Below are positions 19,215-27,619 of a stretch of DNA of 64,000 bases, piece by piece. Source of the DNA: Bradyrhizobium semiaridum (GTDB lineage: Bacteria > Pseudomonadota > Alphaproteobacteria > Rhizobiales > Xanthobacteraceae); assembly GCF_020329505.1 (NCBI RefSeq), contig NZ_JAGKJJ010000001.1, positions 310,001-374,000 on the forward strand, written 5' to 3'. The notes below the pieces were generated by a model. The model was not told the DNA's origin. It did no database searches and saw only the letters and a list, made by a program, of their open reading frames with translations. Within the stretch, counting starts at the first letter, position 1. Each line of letters opens with the position of its first letter. A program made the position numbers and the translations under genes.

Positions 19215-22200
19215 TTACAGCGTCTGCACGTCGACGACGCCGGCCACCGCCTTGAGCGCGCCCGCGATCTGCGGCGAGACCTTGTAACGGCCGGGCAGCT
19301 TCATCTCCACCTCGGTTTCGAGGTCGAGCATCATCACCAGCGAGACGTCGCCGTCCGCCCCCGCGAGCGGTGCAGCCGCGGGCACCGGCTTCGCCGCCGG
19401 CGCCTTGCCGGCGCCCCCTGATGCCGGCGCGGCCTCCGGCATGTTGAGGCGGCGCGCGATCGAATCGAGCGGCTTGGTGTCGCGCACGAAGATGCGCAGG
19501 CCCTTTTGCGTCTTGGCCGCGGCGTGATCGAGCGGCTCGGCATGCAGCACCCTCGCCCGCACGTCCTCGCCCTGCAATTCGGCGCCGAGTTGCAGCAGCA
19601 CGGCCGCGCCGGGCTCGAGCACGTCGCGATATTGCGCGAGCCCTTCGGAGAACAGCACCGCCTCGAAATGGCCGGTCGGGTCCGACAGGCCCATGATGCC
19701 CATCTTGTTGCCGGTCTTGGTGCGCCGCTCCATCCGCGACACCACGGTCGCCGCCACCTTCCCCGCCGTCGCGCCGGTTTTGACCGCCCGGGAGAACTCC
19801 GCCCAGGACTGCACGCGCAGCCGCTTCAGCGCGGTCGCGTAATCGTCGAGCGGATGGCCCGACAGGAAGAAGCCGATTGCGTCGTATTCGCGGCGCAGCC
19901 GGTCGGCGGGCAGCCACGGCTCGACCTGCGGCAGCATGATGCTGGGCGCATCCGGCGCGCTGCCGAACATGTCGTTCTGTCCTGAGGTCGCGGCCTCGTG
20001 GCTGCGCTGGCACGCGGCGAGGATCGCGTCCGCGCCGGCGAACACCCGCGCGCGGTTCGGCTCCAGCGTGTCGAAGGCACCCGCCGCCGCAAGACTTTCG
20101 ATGATGCGCTTGTTGATGGCGCGCGGCGAGACGCGCGAGGCGAAATCGGCGAGCGAGGTGAAGGCGCCCTTGTTGTTACGCTCCTGGATGATCTGCTCGA
20201 CGGCCTGCATGCCGACGCCCTTCAGCGCGGCGAGCGCGTAATAGATCGTGTTCTCGCTGACCTCGAAGGTCGCGCCGGAGCGATTGATGTTCGGCGCCTC
20301 GACCTTGATGCCGAGCCGCTGCGCCTCGGCACGGAATTCGGACAGCTTGTCGGTGTTGTTGAGTTCGAGCGTCATCGACGCCGCCAGGAACTCGACCGGG
20401 TAATGCGCCTTCATGTAGGCGGTGTGGTACGACACCAGCGCATAGGCCGCCGCGTGGCTCTTGTTGAAGCCGTAGTCGGCGAATTTGGCGAGCAGTTCGA
20501 AGATCGTCTCGGCCTGCCCTTTGGTGACGCCGTTCTTCATCGCGCCGGCGACGAAGATGTCGCGCTGCTTGTCCATCTCGGCGCGGATCTTCTTGCCCAT
20601 CGCGCGGCGCAGCAGGTCGGCCTGGCCGAGCGAGTAGCCGGCCATCTGCTGCGCGATCTGCATCACCTGTTCCTGGTAGATGATGACGCCGAAGGTTTCC
20701 TTGAGGATCGGCTCGAGAATCGGATGCAGATATTCCGGCTCCTCGTCGCCATGCTTGCGCGCGCAATAGGTGGGGATGTTGGCCATCGGACCGGGGCGGT
20801 ACAGCGCCACCAGCGCGATGATGTCCTCGAACCGGTCCGGGCGCATGTCGATCAGCGCGCGCCGCATGCCCTGGCTTTCCACCTGGAACACGCCGACCAC
20901 ATCGCCCCGCGCCAGCATCTGATAGCTCGCCGCATCGTCGATCGGCAGCGTCGCAAGATCGACATGGATGTCGCGCTGCTTCAGCAGCTTCACCGCGACG
21001 TCGAGCACCGTCAGCGTCTTCAGGCCGAGGAAGTCGAACTTCACCAGGCCCGCGGGCTCGACCCATTTCATGTTGAACTGGGTGACCGGCATGTCCGATT
21101 TCGGATCGCGGTACATCGGCACCAGCTCGCTCAGCGGGCGGTCGCCGATCACGATACCGGCGGCGTGGGTCGAGGCATGGCGGGTCAGGCCCTCGAGGCG
21201 CTGTGCGATGTCGAAGGCGCGCGCCACCACCGGATCCTCGTCGCGGAACGCCTGCAGCTTCGGCTCGCCCTCGATCGCCTGCGCCAGCGTCACCGGCGCC
21301 GCCGGATTCTGCGGCACCAGTTTGGTCAGCTTGTCGACCTGGCCGTACGGCATCTGCAGCACGCGGCCTACGTCGCGCAGCACGCCGCGCGCCTGCAGCG
21401 TCCCGAAGGTGATGATCTGCGCCACCTGGTCGCGGCCGTAGCGCTCCTGCACATACTGGATCACCTCGCCGCGGCGGTCCTGGCAGAAGTCGATGTCGAA
21501 GTCTGGCATCGAGACGCGTTCCGGATTGAGGAAGCGCTCGAACAGCAGCGCGAAGCGCATCGGATCGAGGTCGGTGATGGTCAGCACCCAGGCGACCAGC
21601 GAGCCGGCGCCGGAGCCGCGGCCCGGCCCGACCGGAATGCCCTGCGCCTTGGCCCATTTGATGAAGTCGGAGACGATCAGGAAGTAGCCCGCATATTTCA
21701 TGCGGGTGATGACGTCGAGCTCGAAGGCGAGCCGTTTGCTGTAATCCTCTTCCGTCATGCCCGGCGACAGGCCGTGCACGCGCAGCCGCTTGGCGAGCCC
21801 CTCCTCGGCCTGCCGCTTCAGCTCGGCGGCCTCGTCGGCGGCGGCATCGGCGCTCTGCGCGGCGCCGACGGTGAAGAACGGCAGGATCGGCTTGCGCGTC
21901 TTCGGCCGAAACGAGCAGCGCTCGGCGATCTCGACCGTCGAGGCCAGCGCTTCGGGAATGTCGGCGAACAGCACCGCCATTTCCGCGCGGCTCTTGAAGC
22001 GGTGATCCGGCGTCAACTGCTCGCGCTCGGTGTCGGCGATCAGATGGCCGCCGGCGATGCAGAGCAGCGCGTCGTGCGATTCATAGTCGTCGGCGGTTGC
22101 GAAATACGGCTCGTTGGTCGCGACCAGCGGCAGGCCCTTGCCGTAGGCGAGATCGATCAGCCCGCTTTCGCTGCGCCGCTCCTTGTCGACGCCATGGCGC

Positions 22201-22790
22201 TGCAATTCGATGTAGAGCCGATCGCCGAACAGGCTGGCCAAACGGTCGCAGCGGGTGGCGGCGAGTTGCGCCTGGTCGGCGCGCAGCGCCAGCGCGATCG
22301 GCCCGTCGGGCCCGCCGGTCAGCGCGATCAAATCCTCGGCATGGTCGGTGAGCCAGTCGAACTTGATGTGCGGAGTCTGGTTGACCGGCGTCTCCAGGAA
22401 CGCCCGCGAGTTGAGCCGCATCAGGTTCTGGTAGCCGCGCTCGCGCGCCGCCAAGAGCACGATGCGCTGAGGTCCCGCCGCCAGCACGCTGCGCACGTTG
22501 GGATCGACGTCGCCGAAATCGACCGCGATCTCGCAGCCGACGATCGGCTGGATGCCATAGCCGGCCATCTTGTCGGAGAATTCCAGCGCCCCGAACATGT
22601 TGTCGGTGTCGGTCAGCGCCAGCGCCGGCTGGCGGTCGGCCTTGGCGAGCTCGCCGAGCTTGGCGATCTTGATCGAGCCCTTCAGCAGCGAATACGCCGA
22701 ATGGACGTGAAGATGAACGAATCCGGGATTCGACATGGCGGCGCGAAGCGTCTCTGCGTCAGGGGTGGAGCGAGCGCCAAAGCCGGACAT
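19215..22790 (-). CDS. dnaE: DNA polymerase III alpha subunit
   Basis: Replicative polymerase (C family). 1191 aa, normal for alphaproteobacteria. An N-terminal PHP domain (FVHLHVHSAYSLLKGS, then ALTDTDNMFGALEF) is followed by the palm with catalytic acidic residues in SMPDFDIDFCQDRRGEVIQ at about residues 427-440. Finger and thumb segments (GFNKSHAAAYALVSYHTAYM) come next, then a C-terminal OB fold (ATVVSRMERRTKTGNKMGIM) and a tau-binding tail. The start at 22790 is the longest; MSNPGFVHLHVH at 22736 is an alternative. It has its own terminator and lies downstream of a small SOS-type gene on the same strand. Confidence 0.96.
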   Translation of the reverse strand: MSGFGARSTPDAETLRAAMSNPGFVHLHVHSAYSLLKGSIKIAKLGELAKADRQPALALTDTDNMFGALEFSDKMAGYGIQPIVGCEIAVDFGDVDPNVRSVLAAGPQRIVLLAARERGYQNLMRLNSRAFLETPVNQTPHIKFDWLTDHAEDLIALTGGPDGPIALALRADQAQLAATRCDRLASLFGDRLYIELQRHGVDKERRSESGLIDLAYGKGLPLVATNEPYFATADDYESHDALLCIAGGHLIADTEREQLTPDHRFKSRAEMAVLFADIPEALASTVEIAERCSFRPKTRKPILPFFTVGAAQSADAAADEAAELKRQAEEGLAKRLRVHGLSPGMTEEDYSKRLAFELDVITRMKYAGYFLIVSDFIKWAKAQGIPVGPGRGSGAGSLVAWVLTITDLDPMRFALLFERFLNPERVSMPDFDIDFCQDRRGEVIQYVQERYGRDQVAQIITFGTLQARGVLRDVGRVLQMPYGQVDKLTKLVPQNPAAPVTLAQAIEGEPKLQAFRDEDPVVARAFDIAQRLEGLTRHASTHAAGIVIGDRPLSELVPMYRDPKSDMPVTQFNMKWVEPAGLVKFDFLGLKTLTVLDVAVKLLKQRDIHVDLATLPIDDAASYQMLARGDVVGVFQVESQGMRRALIDMRPDRFEDIIALVALYRPGPMANIPTYCARKHGDEEPEYLHPILEPILKETFGVIIYQEQVMQIAQQMAGYSLGQADLLRRAMGKKIRAEMDKQRDIFVAGAMKNGVTKGQAETIFELLAKFADYGFNKSHAAAYALVSYHTAYMKAHYPVEFLAASMTLELNNTDKLSEFRAEAQRLGIKVEAPNINRSGATFEVSENTIYYALAALKGVGMQAVEQIIQERNNKGAFTSLADFASRVSPRAINKRIIESLAAAGAFDTLEPNRARVFAGADAILAACQRSHEAATSGQNDMFGSAPDAPSIMLPQVEPWLPADRLRREYDAIGFFLSGHPLDDYATALKRLRVQSWAEFSRAVKTGATAGKVAATVVSRMERRTKTGNKMGIMGLSDPTGHFEAVLFSEGLAQYRDVLEPGAAVLLQLGAELQGEDVRARVLHAEPLDHAAAKTQKGLRIFVRDTKPLDSIARRLNMPEAAPASGGAGKAPAAKPVPAAAPLAGADGDVSLVMMLDLETEVEMKLPGRYKVSPQIAGALKAVAGVVDVQTL

Positions 22791-22889
22791 CTTCGATGCG
22801 TCAGGCCCGACTCGCTTGCCCCATCGTGGGGCCTCGGCCCCGCCAAGTCCATGCCGGAGGCGGCATCACCGCCGCTCCTCCCGGTTTTC

Positions 22890-22913
22890 AACAGGCGCGC
22901 CTATGCCCCTGTT
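22890..22913 (-). terminator. inverted repeat after the 32-aa gene
   Basis: AACAGG-N12-CCTGTT lies 14 nt past the stop of the small gene at 22928 and is followed on that strand by TTGAAAACC. A second GC-rich stem, GGGGCC-N2-GGCCCC (22828-22841), lies closer to dnaE. Either could stop or weaken transcription into dnaE; neither has a strong T-run. Confidence 0.3.
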
Positions 22914-22927
22914 CTTCTTACCAGATT

Positions 22928-23026
22928 TCAGAACTGTGGAATCAGCTGGGCCCACACCGCGATCATTCCGACGAACAGCGTGATGGACGCCAGTGCCGCC
23001 GCCTCTTCCACGAAAATCTTCAACAT
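22928..23026 (-). CDS. 32-aa single-pass membrane protein behind a double LexA box (SidA-like candidate)
   Basis: The peptide begins MLKIFVEEAAALASITLF and ends IPQF. Residues ~9-28 form one hydrophobic helix with an acidic N-terminal flank (Glu7, Glu8), so it should be a single-pass inner-membrane microprotein. The ribosome-binding sequence AGGGAGG stands 6 nt before the ATG. Two GTTC-N7-GTTC elements end 19 nt upstream, so SOS induction is strongly suggested. In Caulobacter the 29-aa LexA-controlled SidA inhibits division at the FtsW/FtsN step; a similar role here is inference from size, membrane nature and regulation, not from sequence identity. dnaE follows 137 nt downstream. Confidence 0.8.
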   Translation of the reverse strand: MLKIFVEEAAALASITLFVGMIAVWAQLIPQF

Positions 23027-23044
23027 GGCCGCCTCCCTGAACTG

Positions 23045-23077
23045 GAACGTATACAGAACATTGTTCCTTTTTTGTTC
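23045..23077 (-). promoter_or_regulatory. double LexA (SOS) operator
   Basis: Two perfect copies of the alphaproteobacterial LexA box GTTC-N7-GTTC face each other. GAAC-gtataca-GAAC (23045-23059) is the minus-strand box and GTTC-cttttttGTTC (23063-23077) the plus-strand box. They are 3 bp apart, so the whole forms a 33-bp palindromic arrangement of eight conserved half-site tetramer positions. It lies 19-51 nt upstream of the 32-aa gene and about 160 nt upstream of the divergent small basic protein. Confidence 0.85.
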
Positions 23078-23239
23078 TAGGAGTCAAGCGAGCGTCGGGG
23101 ACGGAGCGGTGCTCAGCTTCGGAAACCGGTCCTCTTGGTTAACTTCGCAAATGAAGGGGTCCATGGAACTTCCGCTGCCCTTGCCGCCTTTATGATTCCG
23201 TTTTTGGGGCGGGCAACGTCAGCTCTGGAGAGAGGAGCC

Positions 23240-23440
23240 ATGAAGCGACGACGCCGGGTTAAGCAGATTTTCCCCCTTGAAGAACGCCTCACCAGAGAAG
23301 CCCAAGCGCTGCGCGAACGGGCCAGAAAGCTTCCCCCGAGCCGAGAGCGCGAGAACCTGTTGAAGAAGGCGCGGCAGGAAGAAACAGCTGCGCATTTGAC
23401 AGAATGGCTGATGTCATCCGGCCCACGGGTGCCGATCTAG
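23240..23440 (+). CDS. small basic conserved protein of unknown function
   Basis: A 66-aa highly charged protein without membrane segment or signal: MKRRRRVKQIFPLEERL, then a long amphipathic helix (EAQALRERARKLPPSRER, NLLKKARQEETAAHLTEW) and the tail SSGPRVPI. The helix pattern suggests a coiled coil or nucleic-acid contact, but no function is known. The start at 23240 was chosen because AGAGAGGAG lies immediately upstream; the open 35-codon extension before it has no ribosome-binding site or conserved look. Divergent from the SOS small gene. Confidence 0.7.
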   Translation: MKRRRRVKQIFPLEERLTREAQALRERARKLPPSRERENLLKKARQEETAAHLTEWLMSSGPRVPI

Positions 23441-23593
23441 TCTAGGAGGGCCGACCATGCCGGTGAGAACCAATCATCATCCAGACGGCGTCGAGGTTGC
23501 CTGCAGCGCTGTCGTTCGCGGCCCTGATCGGCAGCGTGGCCTGGCTTCTGACGCGCTGATATTCCGGCAGGCCGCGCGGGATCGCGCACGGCC

Positions 23594-23624
23594 AACAAAA
23601 AACCCCGGGCCGAGGCCCGGGGTT
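23594..23624 (-). terminator. intrinsic terminator of the outer membrane protein gene
   Basis: A perfect 11-bp stem (AACCCCGGGCC / GGCCCGGGGTT) on the minus strand is followed by a T-run (TTTTTTGTTGG), 30 nt after the stop at 23654. A classical rho-independent terminator. The rest of 23441-23593 holds no gene I can support. Confidence 0.9.
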
Positions 23625-23653
23625 CTCGAGATTGCTTGCAGCGAAGCGAGCGA

Positions 23654-24406
23654 TCAGTAGCGCGGAACGACCGGGCCGCCGAACTTGTAGTTCAGGCGGA
23701 CGGTGACGAGGTCGACGTCCTGCTTGATGGTGTCGGTACGGCTGTTCACGCCAGCCGGGGTAACCAGGGTGTACGTCTGGTTGTCCATGAACAGATGGTC
23801 GTACTCGACCGCGGCCGACCAGCCCGGAGCGAAGGCGTATTCGAGACCGACACCGACGGTGCCGCCCCAGCGGGTGTCGCTGGCGCTGTCGACGAGGGCG
23901 CCGGCAGCCGAGATGCCGCTGTACTTGTTGTCGGTCACCGCAGCACCGCCCTTCACGTAGAGCAGGGTGTTGTTCCAGGCGTAGCCGATCTGGCCGGTGA
24001 ACAGGCCGAACGCTTCGATCTTGGTGCGGTTGGTCAGCAGGAACGCTGCGCTGGGGTTGGAGCCCTTGAAGTCAGCCCAGTTGCCCTGAGCTTCCAGGCC
24101 GAACACCCAGCCGCCAGCCTGCCAGCGGTAGCCGATCTGACCACCGACCGTGCCGCCGTCTGCGTCATGGCTGCCTTCGCCGAGCGGAGCGAACGGAACG
24201 CCACCCACCGCGGTGTTGGTCCAGCTGTTGTGGCTCGTGCCCCAACCGCCGTTGATACCGATGTAGAAGCCGGTCCAATCATAAACGGCAGCGACCATGG
24301 GCGGCGGAGCCTTGGTGTAAGGGCGCGCCGCGAGATCGGCTGCGGAGGCCGGAGCGACCGCGCCGAGCGCGATCAGGCTGGCCGTGACAAGCAAAACCTT
24401 TTTCAT
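23654..24406 (-). CDS. outer membrane beta-barrel protein, Omp25/31 (RopB-like) type
   Basis: A 250-aa major-type outer membrane barrel. The signal peptide MKKVLLVTASLIALGAVAPA ends at ASA and is followed by ADLAARPYTKAPPP, the standard mature start in this Rhizobiales family. The barrel begins with DWTGFYIGINGGWG and holds alternating strands (GGTVGGQIGYRWQAGGWVFG, GTVGVGLEYAFAPGWSAAVE). It ends DLVTVRLNYKFGGPVVPRY with the terminal aromatic. MKK at 24406 starts the signal peptide; the 60 upstream codons are untranslated leader. Monocistronic with a strong terminator. The exact role (structural or adhesion) cannot be told. Confidence 0.88.
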   Translation of the reverse strand: MKKVLLVTASLIALGAVAPASAADLAARPYTKAPPPMVAAVYDWTGFYIGINGGWGTSHNSWTNTAVGGVPFAPLGEGSHDADGGTVGGQIGYRWQAGGWVFGLEAQGNWADFKGSNPSAAFLLTNRTKIEAFGLFTGQIGYAWNNTLLYVKGGAAVTDNKYSGISAAGALVDSASDTRWGGTVGVGLEYAFAPGWSAAVEYDHLFMDNQTYTLVTPAGVNSRTDTIKQDVDLVTVRLNYKFGGPVVPRY

Positions 24407-24698
24407 TTTTCCCGTTCCAACTTTTGTAACTGGCCCCCAAGGCCGCGAGACATCGTCATAGCAGTCTCGATCCAAATTGCTGTAACTTCGGTGCAACAGA
24501 GCCCCCCAAACGACTTCGTTCAAATTGTAAGTTAATGCTGCGTTACAGGCACCTCTTGCGCTTTTCGCCACATCGCTGCCGCACAAATCTCACAATTCAG
24601 GGCGGTGTGCACGATTGCGTGAGATGCGTGTTGACGGGAACCCGCTTGTTCGATTTGGATCATCATCAAGATCTGAGGTCGCAGCGAAGGAAATGCAC

Positions 24699-24992
24699 AT
24701 GCGGACGATGATTCTCGCGGCGGCGTCGGTGTTCGCGCTCGCGGCCTATGGAACTGCTCCCGCGCAGGCGGTCGGCGTCCGCTACCCCTTCTGCATTCAG
24801 GGCGACCGCTATCCCGGCCTCAGCAACTGCTCGTATCCCTCCTATCAGGCGTGCCTCGCCACCGCTTCCGGCATCGGACAGACCTGTATCGCCAATCCCT
24901 ATTACGCCGGCGACGACGATCCGCGCTCCTACCTCAACATTCCCGAGCGTCAGCGCCGCGAAGGCAATTTCTTCGACCTGTTCATCCACTGA
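24699..24992 (+). CDS. secreted DUF3551 protein (first of two)
   Basis: A 97-aa exported protein of unknown function. Signal peptide MRTMILAAASVFALAAYG, with cleavage near PAQA. The mature part has the DUF3551 cysteine pattern: YPFCIQGDRYPGLSNCSYPS, then QACLATASGIGQTCIANPYY, i.e. four Cys and an NPYYAG end. The acidic tail is DDDPRSYLNIPERQ. The ATG at 24699 has GAAGGA 8 nt upstream and is preferred over 24693. Families of these small proteins are frequent in Bradyrhizobium. A second copy follows 114 nt downstream. Confidence 0.75.
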   Translation: MRTMILAAASVFALAAYGTAPAQAVGVRYPFCIQGDRYPGLSNCSYPSYQACLATASGIGQTCIANPYYAGDDDPRSYLNIPERQRREGNFFDLFIH

Positions 24993-25106
24993 CTCGATCC
25001 GCGATCGGGCGCACAAGCCGGGCAGAGCTGCGCACCAAGGGCATGTTTGCGCGCATGGTCTTGCGTATGATGCGCTGCGGACGCCCCGATCGACAGGAGA
25101 CCTCCG

Positions 25107-25376
25107 ATGCGCGGTTCTACTCTGGCACTGCTGGTCCTTGGCGCCGTCGCAGCGACGCCGGCGAACGCGCAGAAGTACGATTCGACGTCACCGGTCTGCA
25201 AGACCAACTACCGATGGGGCGGCGAAGACACCGACTGCGGGTACGCGTCGCTGGAGCAGTGCCGGGCGGCGGCCACGGGCGTCGGGGCGATCTGCTTCAA
25301 CAACCCCTATTACGCCGGCCGCGCCGCTGCAGATCGGCCGCCGGGCCGGGCGCGGCGGCCCCGTCAGGCCTACTGA
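25107..25376 (+). CDS. secreted DUF3551 protein (second of two)
   Basis: An 89-aa exported paralog of the preceding gene. Signal peptide MRGSTLALLVLGAVAATPAN ends at ANAQ. The mature part repeats the four-Cys layout: SPVCKTNYRWGGEDTDCGYA, EQCRAAATGVGAICFNNPYY, then AG. It differs in a basic tail (PPGRARRPRQAY). AGGAG precedes the ATG by 8 nt. It looks like a local duplication that has diverged; function unknown. Confidence 0.75.
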   Translation: MRGSTLALLVLGAVAATPANAQKYDSTSPVCKTNYRWGGEDTDCGYASLEQCRAAATGVGAICFNNPYYAGRAAADRPPGRARRPRQAY

Positions 25377-25559
25377 AGCGCGATGAGATTGGGTTGAATG
25401 GTGATCGCGAGGGCCGCGCTCGCGCCATTTCGGAATATTGGAATAATACCCCTGAGTTGCCCAACGCGTCAAGCTGCCTTGTCGCAAGCTGCCCTGCTGA
25501 AGCCGGCAGCCGCCGGCTCCTTTGCATGGGGTTGTTTTTAGGTATTTGGCGGCGCGCGC

Positions 25560-26258
25560 CTATTCCAGCTCGACGACCTGTCCGCCCGAGAGCGACACCC
25601 GGCGGTCCATCCGCGCCGCGAGCTCCATGTTGTGGGTCGCGATCAGCATCGCGACCCGCGTCGCCTTCACCAGCTGCATCAACGCGTTGAAGACATGGTC
25701 GGCGGTCGCAGGATCGAGGTTGCCGGTCGGTTCGTCCGCCAACAGCGCCCGCGGCGCATTGGCCACCGCGCGCGCGATCGCGACGCGCTGCTGCTCGCCG
25801 CCCGAGAGCTCGGCCGGACGATGCGTGATGCGGTCGCCGAGCCCGAGATAGCCGAGGATCTCGGTCGACCGCTTGACGGTCTCCGAGCGTTTCAGGCCGC
25901 GGATCATCTGCGGCAGCATGACGTTTTCCAGCGCCGAGAATTCCGGCAACAGCCGGTGCGACTGGTAGACGAAGCCGATGTCGGTGCGGCGGATCTGGGT
26001 GCGTTCGATGTCGGACAGTTGCGAGGTCGGCGCGCCCGCGACATAGACCTCGCCGTCGTCGGGGCTCTCCAGCAGGCCGGCGATGTGCAGCAGCGTCGAC
26101 TTGCCCGAACCTGACGGCGCCACCAGCGCCACCGATTGACCCGGCCACAGCGCGAGCTTGGCGCCGTCCAGCACCGTCAGCGTCGCTTCGCCCTGCCGGT
26201 ACTCCCGCTTGATGTCGTGGAGATAGATGACCGGCGTATCTTCCGCCCCCTCCGTCAT
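25560..26258 (-). CDS. lolD: lipoprotein-releasing ABC transporter ATPase LolD
   Basis: Energises extraction of outer-membrane lipoproteins from the inner membrane toward LolA. 232 aa. Walker [10 protein letters not shown] (residues 48-56), Q-loop [18 protein letters not shown], signature [15 protein letters not shown], Walker [13 protein letters not shown] and H-loop ATHNM. The LolD-specific ALENVMLP region is present. The start MTEGAEDTP at 26258 follows the permease stop by 8 nt. Confidence 0.93.
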   Translation of the reverse strand: MTEGAEDTPVIYLHDIKREYRQGEATLTVLDGAKLALWPGQSVALVAPSGSGKSTLLHIAGLLESPDDGEVYVAGAPTSQLSDIERTQIRRTDIGFVYQSHRLLPEFSALENVMLPQMIRGLKRSETVKRSTEILGYLGLGDRITHRPAELSGGEQQRVAIARAVANAPRALLADEPTGNLDPATADHVFNALMQLVKATRVAMLIATHNMELAARMDRRVSLSGGQVVELE

Positions 26259-26266
26259 GCCCGGCC

Positions 26267-27535
26267 TCACTCGTACCGGAGCGCATCGACCGGATCGAGG
26301 CGCGCGGCGCGCCACGACGGGTAGAGCGTCGCTAGGAAGGACAGCGTCAGCGCCATGATCACGACGGCGAGCGTCTCGCCGAAATCGATCTCGGCCGGCA
26401 GCTTGGACAGGAAGTACAACTCGGGCGAGAACAGCTCGGTGTTGGTGAGCCAGGACAGGAACTGACGGATCGACTCGATGTTGAGGCAGATCAGCATGCC
26501 GACCGCGAAGCCGGTCAGCGTGCCGACCACGCCGATCGAGGCGCCGGTGATCAGGAAGATCCGCATGATCGAACCCTGCGAGGCGCCCATGGTGCGCAGG
26601 ATCGCGATGTCCTGGCCCTTGTCCTTCACCAGCATGATCAGGCCGGAGACGATGTTGAGCGCCGCCACCAGCACGATCATGGTCAGGATCAGGAACATGA
26701 CGTTGCGCTCGACCTGCAGCGCGTTGAAGAAGGTCGAATTGCGCTGCCGCCAGTCGACCAGGAATACCGGTCGCCCGGCCGCTTCTGTCACCAGCTTGCG
26801 GTACGTGTCGATGCGATCGGGGTTGGTGGTGAACACCTCGATCGAGGAGACGTCGTTGTTGCGGTTGAAATAGGCCTGCGCCTCGGCCAGCGGCATGAAC
26901 ACGAAGGTCGAATCGTATTCCGACATGCCGATCTCGAACACCGCGGTGATCTTGTACGGCTTGATGCGCGGCGTGGTGCCCATCGGCGTCACCGCCCCCT
27001 TCGGCGCCACCAGGGTGATCATGTCGCCGGCGTGCAGCGAGAGCTGATCGGCGAGCCTACGACCGATCGCAACGCCCTGCCCCTCGTCAAAGTTCTCGAG
27101 CGAGCCCTGCTTGATGTTCCTGGCGATCGAAGTGAGATTGTTGAGGTCGTCGGCGCGGATGCCGCGGATGAAGACGCCGGCGGCGTTGAATGGCGACGAG
27201 CCGAGCCCCTGCCCGTCCACGACAGGCGCGGCGAGCCGGATACCCGGGACCTGGCTGATGCGGTCGGCGACGTCCTTCCAGTCGGTCAGCGGCGATTCCA
27301 GCGGCTGCACCAGGATGTGGCCGTTGAGGCCGAGGATCTTGTCCAGCAGCTCCTTGCGGAAGCCGTTCATGACCGCCATCACCACGATCAGCGTGGCGAC
27401 GCCGAGCAGGATGCCGAGGAACGAGAAGCCGGCGATGACCGAGATGAAGCCTTCCCTGCGGCGCGCGCGCAAATAGCGTCCCGACAGCAGCCATTCGAAT
27501 GGCGCAAACGGCGGGGTCCGGACTGGCTCGGTCAT
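26267..27535 (-). CDS. lolE: lipoprotein-releasing ABC transporter permease LolC/E
   Basis: Inner-membrane permease partner of LolD. 422 aa in the MacB/FtsX architecture: helix 1 after the conserved [20 protein letters not shown] with [19 protein letters not shown], a large periplasmic domain (residues ~50-270), then three C-terminal helices ([40 protein letters not shown]) and the end [16 protein letters not shown]. Alphaproteobacteria usually have a single LolC/E-type subunit (LolF), so the symbol is approximate. Starts at 27535 and 27547 are possible. Confidence 0.9.
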   Translation of the reverse strand: MTEPVRTPPFAPFEWLLSGRYLRARRREGFISVIAGFSFLGILLGVATLIVVMAVMNGFRKELLDKILGLNGHILVQPLESPLTDWKDVADRISQVPGIRLAAPVVDGQGLGSSPFNAAGVFIRGIRADDLNNLTSIARNIKQGSLENFDEGQGVAIGRRLADQLSLHAGDMITLVAPKGAVTPMGTTPRIKPYKITAVFEIGMSEYDSTFVFMPLAEAQAYFNRNNDVSSIEVFTTNPDRIDTYRKLVTEAAGRPVFLVDWRQRNSTFFNALQVERNVMFLILTMIVLVAALNIVSGLIMLVKDKGQDIAILRTMGASQGSIMRIFLITGASIGVVGTLTGFAVGMLICLNIESIRQFLSWLTNTELFSPELYFLSKLPAEIDFGETLAVVIMALTLSFLATLYPSWRAARLDPVDALRYE

Positions 27536-27619
27536 GGTCTCATCCATTTGTCGATAATCCCATGATTCGGGGCAAATGTGGCCGTATTACCCCGCGGGAT
27601 AGCGCGCCGCGAATAATGT

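Noticed and set aside
22866..23087. 73-codon minus-strand frame covering the SOS small gene in another frame
   Set aside because: Its predicted start lies inside the LexA boxes and the product is Gly/Arg-rich without features; the 32-aa frame has the ribosome-binding site and membrane helix.
19998..23195. A 1065-codon open frame on the plus strand opposite dnaE
   Set aside because: It mirrors the dnaE codon positions in GC-rich DNA, is rich in Arg/Asp/His/Ala without any domain, and overlaps dnaE entirely.
23441..23660. Possible 67-codon plus-strand gene after the small basic protein
   Set aside because: It runs through the terminator hairpin of the opposite outer membrane protein gene and shows no conserved sequence.
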